Below, in pieces: positions 58,601 to 64,000 of a stretch of 64,000 nucleotides of DNA. This DNA comes from Emydura subglobosa (Eukaryota; Chordata; Testudines; Chelidae): positions 685,657-749,656 of the forward strand of contig ML679974.1 in the NCBI GenBank assembly GCA_007922225.1, written 5' to 3'. Every line of letters begins with the position of its first letter. Position 1 is the stretch's first letter. Position numbers and translations under genes: made by a program. The notes beneath the pieces are model-generated. The model had not been told where the DNA came from and made no database searches. It saw only the letters and a program-made list of their open reading frames with translations.

Positions 58601-61600
58601 ATCAGTACATCTCAAAAGGAGACAGGAATTCTTGTACTTCCAAGTAAAAGGTTTAAGATGCACATGATCCAGTGATTTTACTATGGAAGAATTCTGCCTC
58701 TTCTATACACCTCAAGTTTTGACCACGTTTCACAGCTGGATGCCCTGGTATAGCAACTAATGCCTGGCAAATTAAAGAAGTTTCAGAAAGAAAGAGAGAG
58801 ACCAACCCACAGTTTAGATTGCAATTCTGGGCATTTGAAATCATAAGCAGTGGGAATCTAGAGTCAGAGGAGGTGACTAAAATCAGGAGTCCTGGGTTTT
58901 AATTCTGGACTCTGCCACTGATTCACTGTATAACCTTGGGCAAGTCACTTCACTTCTCTATGCCTCAGTTTTCTCACTTGTAAAATAGGGGTATGGTACT
59001 GACCTACCTCACAACATCGACATGGGTGAAACCAGATAGACAATCACCACATGCTTGAATGAACTTACACAGAAAAATGATAAAAGACAAAAACTAACAC
59101 CCATGGGACAACACTTGACAAAGCGATCACTCCATATCTGACCCCTCCATCCTCAAAAGTGTGGTGCAGGTTTCCTTTGAAAGACAAGCCTGGGAGTTTA
59201 AATTCATAACTTTGCTAGACACCAGAAATCATAGATTCAACTGACACACTGGTTGTATGTCTCATTACAACAATCTGTAACCTACTAACCCCTCCTTTGT
59301 CCTATGACTGCAGGGTGTTAAACGCACACTTCATCTCCAATGGTCTGTGCAACATGAGTTAACTCCTTATGCTTTACAACCTGTTCCACCTTGCATTTAA
59401 CTGTGACACTTGGATTATTACCCTTCCCAGCCCTGAAGAAGAGCTCTGTGTATCTGGACAGCTTGCCTCTCTCACAATAGAAGTTGATCCAATAAAAGAT
59501 ACTGCCTCATCCACCTTTCTCTCCCTGTCTCAGTAGGACAATTCAATTTCTGTAAAGTGAGTCAGTTAACATTAGTGCAGTGCTTTGAGACCCTGTCATG
59601 GAAGGGTCTAGTGAAGTGCATTTAAATTATTCGTATTAATAGGGAAAAGCATCATATTTTGCTATGTGGCCCAAGACTCCAAGGGCCGAATTCAGAGAAG
59701 GGTCAGATTCAGAGGGGAAGCCAAAGAGATTTAATCCACTTGAGATGTAATTTACACCTTTTTCCTTCCCCCCTCATATTCACCTCGACATTTGGCCCCA
59801 TCTTGATTTCCTCCAGACCCCCAACCAAGCCAACTTGCCCTCCCCATGCCCCAATGGTTCCGACTGAGTGCTCACCCCCGTGTTCAGTTTGATACTGGAG
59901 CAATCCTCCGTGATCAGAGCCCCGCTGTCATCGGTCATGTCAGTCATTCCACTCAGACTGCTGGAGTCATCCATAGCCCAGTCGTTGGACCGCCTCTCGT
60001 GCTGGTACTGCAGGGCAGGGAGTTGAATGGCTTGGATATCCATGCTAGAGTCCACCAGCTTGCCAACCCTGAAACAGACGGAAAAGCGGCCAATGGAACT
60101 CATGGAGGCAGGGGACTGAATTTCCTGAGGCTCCATTAAAACAAAGGGGACTAATAGATGAGTGCTAACAACTTGTGCTACAGATTGGCCTGAGCTCAAA
60201 CCCAACAAGTCAAGGTTCCTAGCTGGACGTGCTCAACTCCAGCCCACATGGGGGCCTTTAGATTTTTGCCTGATTGACTCCTCCACCTTCATTCCTATGG
60301 AAATGTTGGCCCTGATGTGTTCCAGGCTCCAGGGAGCTCTCTGTAATGCTGCTTGGATTGGGCTTTTTTTATATCTAAAAAGACAGAAGCCTGCTTTGTC
60401 CAATCACATGCTGACTTAAGTAGCATTTCTAGAGAGCCTCCAAATCTAACTCCACAGTGCCCTGAACAGCAGCTTGATCCAGGTTTACCACCAGTGACAT
60501 CTACAGCAGAAGTGAAAGAGGTCTGTGCTGTGGATCTGGGGGATGGGGGTTCAAACACTGGTTATGACTCGTATAGGGGGTGAAAAACGTATAGACATGA
60601 GCGTAAGGGTCCTGGAGTAATTGCTGGAATGAGTGGGGATCAGTCGAGTCCCTTCTGGACTTAAAATCTGTGACTGGCTCTGAACACAGGAGTCAGCGCT
60701 AGCATTAACCCTCAGTAATCAGTCATGCAAGAGATGCCGGAACTCCAGACAGCCCAGGAGGGCTCAGTTATTTCCTTAGAGGTGCCTGGAGTGCCCCTGT
60801 TCTCAGTACAGGGCTTTCCACATCCACCCCTCACAGGCTATGCTGATCTCAGAGATCTGCTGAAAGGCAAAATCTGGAACCTTTCCTGAGAAGATAAATA
60901 AGGGGATTAGGGTTTTTTTCATGTCACTGCATTGAAACGGATGTTGCTCACAAAAGTTCATCTTCAGAGACACCTCCCTTTGGGAGCTGGGGTGCAAGCC
61001 TTATCCACTGGCTATCCCAACGGTAGCCTCCCTTCCTGGCTAGCGTATGACTACCTACCTGAGGAAGACCTCCTCCATAGTGGTGACAGAGGCACCATAG
61101 CTAGCGATCCCCAGCTCCTCCCGTTTCTGCTCCAGCTCGGTGAACAGCGCCTCAAACCTGCCAGGACAGGGAGACAGTTAGAAGCTACATTCTTGTATCC
61201 CTTGCTCATGAATCAGAGAAACTAGAAGCAGCTCTCCAGCTTCCCTGTGCAGAAGCCAGGCAGTTGCCAGCCACACTCATCCGTTAGGATATCAGGCAGA
61301 CAGGTCCCTCTGCGAGGTTTGACATCAGACAGGCTCATTCGATTAATGGACAGTGGAGGGTGACGGGAAGTAAGACGGGGCAGATGAGCAGCTCACCAGC
61401 AGGTGTTGCCCTAGATACCCAGCCTGGGGCTTCCAGGCAGACAGGGTGGAATGGGAATTGAGTCAGCTATAGGCAAAGAAGGAACTTGCCGGGAGTTGGC
61501 CCTGTCAGGCGCCTGGGTTGGGTCGTGCAGCCCCTGCTTTCAGTAGGACACTTCGGCGACGGAGCAGCTGCCCACCCGTCTTGCAATGGAAGTTCTGGGT

Positions 61601-63570
61601 GCTTTGGCAAGTGCCCTGTCATCTCATTACGGCTTCACTTAGCCTCTGTGGAAACGCTGATCAGCAGCGTTAATGTTAGCATTAACTATTTGTATCAGCG
61701 TAGGCCCAGTGTGTGACGACATAGTCCCTGTCCTGAGTAGTTTACAACCCAAGCAGCCCTCAAGCAACAGATCCCCCACACCCATCAGTGACAGCATGGG
61801 AACAGCAGGGATCTCTTCCTAGAGGGAGCACACCAACACCTGGGACAACTTTGCTACATCAGACTTCTCAAGCCTGGCCTACAGGGAAGCCCAGGGCTCC
61901 TGCACTGAGCTACACAGAGAGAAAGCTGCTTCCTCGGTCTTTCCTCTGTGCAGCCCAGGAGCGACCTGTATGCCCCTCGTCATGCATTCTGCGCTATCTG
62001 CTCTAGACAGCAATACCTGGGGTTACCAGAGACCCTCCAGCCTAGGAATTCCATTGGCCACTCCAGGGAGAAGAGGCGTTTTAAAGGCCCGTTTAGGATT
62101 GCTGAGGCAGAGCAACGGAGGCACTTCCCCTGACACCCAAAGGGAGTCAGCATCAGCATTATACCCCAGGTCTCCTGGCTCATAATCCTACGCTTTAACC
62201 ATCAGGCAACACTGCTCCTCTAAGTAGCCCTTTGTTCTTGATAGCTTTGCTTTTGCTACCAGTAGTTTTCCCAGTTAGTCTGGATTTCTGTCCATGTTAG
62301 GTACTTATCTGGCTCCTATCACCATGGCATGGGGGTGTCTCACAGCCCATGTACTTACCCTTAACTTTACCTTGGAGGAAGGGCACGGCTACTGTCCCCA
62401 TTGTACAGATGGGAACTGAGGCCCAGCCAGGCTAAGGGACTTGCCCAAGGTCACCTAGGAAGTCTGGGGCAGAGTAAAGATTTGAACCCAGGCTCTCATG
62501 TTGTAGGCTAGTGCCCTAACCACTGACTCATCCCTCCTCCTACACCTTGCTGTGTAGTTTAGGTCTCGAATTGCTGGCAGGCCTGGTGTATGGTGGCACT
62601 GCAGCTCGCGCTGGACCTGGCACCAAGCCATCTAAGCAGCAGGGGAGGCAGTTATGGAAATTGCTGAGGACCCCTCCAGGGCAGCGTTACCTGTGCGTGC
62701 TCTCTGTGGGCAGAATGAATGATAGCTCTGCCCCGGCATTGCTCTCCAGGGTGGCATTGGGCACATACTGACAAATGAGGCGAGAGATCTCCCCGAGGTT
62801 ACAGTACGGCTCCTTCACCATCACCATGTGGTATCCGGCACCTGAGGGAGACCAGTTACAAACGGGCACCAGTCACAAAGGCTGTTCCTTCCAGGGCAGA
62901 CCTAGCCTCTCGCTGCGGGGAGACAACGTGGTCAGGCCTCATGCTGCATGACATGGACTTCCTGTCCCGTGGGGCTGGGCCGGCTCCCCTCCCCACTCCC
63001 CCCGTCATGACGATGGGGCAGCTGGGCCAAATCTGAGTGAGTGGTGTTGCAACCTGGCACACGGGGTCGCAGTGCCAGCTCAGGTTGGGCCCAGGCCCAT
63101 CACAATGGAGGGACGACAGCTGGTCCAAACCTGCCGTGAAGCCAGGCCAAACCGGAGATGGGGGCCCTGTGCAAATGCAGCCAGTGCACACTGGTTAATC
63201 TGGGCTTGATTCCTGTGGGTGCAGTTGCATCTGTGGACCCTGGTTAATGCCGCCCCTGAGGCATTCCCCTCCCACAGCACCCTCCTGAGGCTGGCACTCC
63301 CTCTTTCTCGGGACACGGGGGCAGGGGCAGGAGATGACCTCTCCGCTGCCTCCCTTCACCGTATTTGTGCTTGAGGAAGAGCGAGGAGCCGCAGCACTGC
63401 AGCTCGCCCTGCGCCATGATGGCAATACGGTCCCCAAGCAGGTCCGCCTCGTCCATGAAGTGGGTGGTCAGCAGGATGGTACGGCTGCTCCTCTGCTGCT
63501 GGAGGAGGTCCCAGGTGGCCCTGCGGGAGGCTGGGTCCATACCGGATGTCGGTTCGTCCAGCATCACCAC
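43479..63570 (-). CDS. ABCA3: ABCA3-type ABC transporter, 3' portion (17 coding exons)
   Basis: ABCA3 is a full-length ABC exporter that moves phospholipid into lamellar bodies for lung surfactant (known from mammals). In transcript order the exons are 63570-63360, 62841-62691, 61157-61059, 60068-59876, 57770-57467, 56103-55830, 54570-54366, 52817-52598, 52294-52136, 51124-50952, 49966-49832, 49071-48877, 45976-45789, 45297-45127, 44687-44500, 44373-44300 and 43610-43479. All are GT-AG and frame-compatible: 3,072 nt, 1,023 residues plus stop, against about 1,704 aa for human ABCA3. The segment holds NBD1 from Walker B, the regulatory linker, TMD2 with its large glycosylatable loop, and a complete NBD2 (Walker [11 protein letters not shown], signature [10 protein letters not shown], Walker [12 protein letters not shown]-loop TSH). 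The linker [14 protein letters not shown] and the C-terminus [13 protein letters not shown] point to ABCA3 rather than ABCA1, 2, 4 or 7. A tandem ABCA3-like or ABCA17-like paralogue cannot be fully excluded. NBD1 Walker A and TMD1 lie beyond the right edge. Confidence 0.9.
43697..43760 (+). mobile_element. CR1 3' tail remnant
   Basis: 'tctgatcagacggccggatg gtcccttctggccctgacct' is a short old CR1 3' end in an ABCA3 intron. Confidence 0.5.
44300..44373 (-). CDS. ABCA3: ABCA3 exon: C-terminal regulatory segment
   Basis: A 74-nt exon encoding [20 protein letters not shown] and SWAQ. It matches the human [15 protein letters not shown] block. Confidence 0.93.
44500..44687 (-). CDS. ABCA3: ABCA3 exon: after the H-loop
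   Basis: Encodes [20 protein letters not shown] and [20 protein letters not shown], then an acidic stretch and AFVEKTFP. Confidence 0.95.
45127..45297 (-). CDS. ABCA3: ABCA3 exon: NBD2 signature and Walker B
   Basis: Encodes [19 protein letters not shown], Walker [18 protein letters not shown] and SIIITSH. The ABCA-type signature (SGGNKRK in place of SGGQ) is intact. Confidence 0.96.
45580..45728 (-). repeat. MIR-like SINE
   Basis: 'tttgacagatggggaaaccg aggcaggga' through 'actgggactagatctcctg' and 'ctttaacctctaggccctg': a reverse-complement MIR in an ABCA3 intron. Confidence 0.6.
45789..45976 (-). CDS. ABCA3: ABCA3 exon: NBD2 Q-loop and helical region
   Basis: Encodes [20 protein letters not shown] (Q-loop Gln within CPQFDAL) and [18 protein letters not shown], ending just before the signature motif. 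The preceding intron is about 2.9 kb, the longest fully visible in this gene. Confidence 0.96.
45977..48876. other. ABCA3: ABCA3 intron, nothing further recognised
   Basis: A 2.9-kb intron between the Walker A and Q-loop exons. I see no repeat family that I can name and no supported exon. Open frames such as 47,643-47,936 show no domain. Confidence 0.5.
48877..49071 (-). CDS. ABCA3: ABCA3 exon: NBD2 Walker A
   Basis: Encodes [20 protein letters not shown], Walker [17 protein letters not shown] and [12 protein letters not shown]. The catalytic Lys and Thr are intact. Donor gtagcg. Confidence 0.96.
49832..49966 (-). CDS. ABCA3: ABCA3 exon: TMD2-NBD2 linker
   Basis: Encodes [20 protein letters not shown] and [10 protein letters not shown], the conserved entry into NBD2. 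Acceptor ggcgtag, donor gtgagt. Confidence 0.93.
50134..50149. repeat. C16 homopolymer
   Basis: Run of 16 C on the + strand within an ABCA3 intron; its length is likely variable. Confidence 0.85.
50952..51124 (-). CDS. ABCA3: ABCA3 exon: TM12
   Basis: Encodes [20 protein letters not shown], then the final membrane helix [17 protein letters not shown] and a basic tail ([15 protein letters not shown]). Donor gtgagc. Confidence 0.93.
52136..52294 (-). CDS. ABCA3: ABCA3 exon: luminal loop before TM12
   Basis: Encodes [20 protein letters not shown] and the Cys-containing loop [15 protein letters not shown]. Acceptor tctttcag, donor gtgagt. Confidence 0.93.
52598..52817 (-). CDS. ABCA3: ABCA3 exon: TM10-TM11
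   Basis: Encodes [16 protein letters not shown], then two long hydrophobic stretches including [20 protein letters not shown] and [20 protein letters not shown]. Acceptor tctttaag, donor gtaagg. Confidence 0.94.
53159..54340 (+). mobile_element. CR1 LINE fragment, antisense in an ABCA3 intron
   Basis: Plus-orientation CR1 of an older subfamily, entering near 'ggatggcagtggacaaagtg' (RT block [14 protein letters not shown]) and ending in 'gatgacctctaggaggtccc ... gtttctaggattct'. The frames are broken at many points; the longest is 54,050-54,253. Its 3' end lies about 25 bp from the splice donor at 54,365. Confidence 0.9.
54366..54570 (-). CDS. ABCA3: ABCA3 exon: TM8-TM9
   Basis: Encodes a [15 protein letters not shown] helix, the conserved [16 protein letters not shown] loop and [16 protein letters not shown]. 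The donor GT at 54,365 lies only about 25 bp from the end of the intronic CR1. Confidence 0.94.
55830..56103 (-). CDS. ABCA3: ABCA3 exon: large luminal loop 2
   Basis: Encodes [20 protein letters not shown] to [11 protein letters not shown]. Potential N-glycosylation sites are visible at NRT, NAS and NIT. The LFNNQAYH motif conserved across ABCA proteins is present. Confidence 0.94.
57467..57770 (-). CDS. ABCA3: ABCA3 exon: TM7 and start of luminal loop 2
   Basis: [20 protein letters not shown], then the hydrophobic segment [20 protein letters not shown] (TM7) and the beginning of the large luminal loop ([17 protein letters not shown]). Donor gtaggt. Confidence 0.94.
58338..58445. mobile_element. 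Turtle Pol III SINE, head and body in opposite orientation
   Basis: The head 'gcagtgttgttatagccatg' reads in + orientation, whereas the following body 'cagaagttggtccaataaaa gattctctcaccacc' is the minus orientation of the same turtle SINE. A chimeric or rearranged copy in an ABCA3 intron. Confidence 0.65.
58870..59040 (+). repeat. MIR-like SINE
   Basis: Good match to the MIR core: 'actctgccactgattcactg', 'taaccttgggcaagtcactt', 'tgcctcagttttctcacttg' and 'taaaataggggtatggtact'. Confidence 0.75.
59425..59525 (-). mobile_element. Turtle Pol III SINE fragment
   Basis: Minus orientation: 'cctgaagaagagctctgtgt ... cacaatagaagttgatccaa taaaagatactgcctcatcc'. This is the tail-to-body part of the cryptodiran SINE. 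Confidence 0.75.
59876..60068 (-). CDS. ABCA3: ABCA3 exon: linker to TMD2
   Basis: Encodes [20 protein letters not shown], then a Ser/Asp-rich acidic stretch ([17 protein letters not shown]) and SIKLNTG. The first part is nearly identical to ABCA3. The acidic, Ser-rich part is typical of the variable regulatory region. Confidence 0.93.
61059..61157 (-). CDS. ABCA3: ABCA3 exon: [20 protein letters not shown]
   Basis: A 99-nt exon ending in MEEVFL, the conserved segment just before the regulatory linker. Acceptor ctggcag, donor gtaggt. Confidence 0.93.
62385..62535 (-). repeat. MIR-like SINE
   Basis: 'ttgtacagatgggaactgag', 'gggacttgcccaaggtcacc', 'gatttgaacccaggctctc' and 'agtgccctaaccactgactc': a well-preserved reverse-complement MIR in an ABCA3 intron. 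Confidence 0.75.
62691..62841 (-). CDS. ABCA3: ABCA3 exon: post-NBD1 region
   Basis: Encodes [20 protein letters not shown] through [13 protein letters not shown]. Acceptor ccctcag, donor gtaacg. Highly similar to the human AGYHMTLVKEPHCN block. Confidence 0.93.
63360..63570 (-). CDS. ABCA3: ABCA3 exon: NBD1 Walker B, D-loop, H-loop
   Basis: Encodes [13 protein letters not shown] (Walker B and D-loop), [20 protein letters not shown] (H-loop His) and [16 protein letters not shown]. Acceptor tgcgtag, donor gtgaag. The first exon of the gene inside the window; it starts in phase 0. Confidence 0.95.
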
Positions 63571-64000
63571 CTACGCACCAGAGAAGGCAGTCCATTAGCG
63601 GGACAAGACAGATGTAGTATTGTGCACAAGCGTGCTCAGGGACTGGAGCTGAACCCAGCCCTGGGCTGGCAGCTCTGCAGAGACATGGGGAGGGGGGCAT
63701 GGCAAGTTACAACAGGGACATGGGGGCAATCAGTGGGGGAATCAGCATCTTAAATGGCTGTTCACAAATGCAAGGCATGTGGGGAATAGACAGGAAGGAC
63801 TGGGAGTATCTGCACACAAGCTAAATTATGACTTAGTTGCCCGCAGAGACTGGGTGGGTGTCTCAGGACTGGACTATGGGCACAGAGGAGGTAAATCCTT
63901 CAGGAAGGACAGGCAAGGTGAAAAGGAGGAGCTTTGCTTTATACAGCAAGAATATATACACTTGTTCTGAGATCTGGAAGGAGCTGAGAGGCAGAGCAGG
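63571..64000. other. ABCA3: ABCA3 intron at the right edge
   Basis: Intronic sequence upstream of the first exon in the window. No further exon of NBD1 is recognised before the edge. Confidence 0.6.

Noticed and set aside
1..64000. CRISPR arrays, prokaryotic operons, tRNA or rRNA genes
   Set aside because: No regularly spaced direct repeats, no ribosome-binding-site-led gene series and no cloverleaf or rRNA segment seen. The window is vertebrate nuclear DNA.

Overview
This is a vertebrate nuclear genome window, most probably from a cryptodiran turtle. Evidence: spliced genes with GT-AG introns, many CR1 LINE copies with the ATTCTATGATTCT-type 3' tail, a DIRS-type tyrosine-recombinase retrotransposon, copies of the turtle Pol III (tRNA-derived) SINE, ancient MIR-like SINEs and short foldback elements. 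There are no operons or bacterial features. The species cannot be fixed from the sequence alone.

Layout. (1) 1-20.9 kb is repeat-rich intergenic DNA with no host exon that I recognise. Its main feature is a three-layer nest at about 270-6,845. An old CR1 (minus) is split by a DIRS-like element (about 376-6,492, minus), and the DIRS gag ORF is split by a younger 5'-truncated CR1 (about 3,691-5,880, minus). The DIRS copy keeps both inverted terminal repeats, the internal complementary region, most of a gag-like ORF, the start of the RT ORF and the C-terminal part of the tyrosine recombinase. Most of RT/RNase H is deleted. (2) 20.9-35.2 kb holds a complete small gene, MCRIP2 (FAM195A), on the + strand. 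It has five coding exons and 144 codons, begins beside a CpG island, has a 10-kb intron 2 filled with repeats, and ends at an AATAAA signal at 35,150. (3) 35.2-43.5 kb is non-coding. The 37.5-43.4 kb part is unusually poor in repeats and could be a long 3' UTR of the next gene. (4) 43.5-64 kb carries, on the minus strand, the last 17 coding exons of an ABCA-family transporter that I identify as ABCA3. It runs from the NBD1 Walker B exon to the stop codon. The 17 exons join without any frame break (3,072 nt, 1,023 residues plus stop). The 5' part of the gene lies beyond the right edge.

How it fits together. MCRIP2 (a small DDX6-associated, stress-granule and corepressor-interacting protein) and ABCA3 (lamellar-body phospholipid transporter of surfactant-producing cells) are convergent neighbours. 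They share no obvious pathway, so the linkage is positional. The rest is transposon history: several CR1 ages, DIRS, a probable Penelope-like fragment, SINEs and hAT-like/foldback DNA elements. I found no novel enzymatic or defence system. The most informative unusual objects are the structurally complete but coding-deleted DIRS element inside the three-level nest, and the repeat-poor block downstream of ABCA3.
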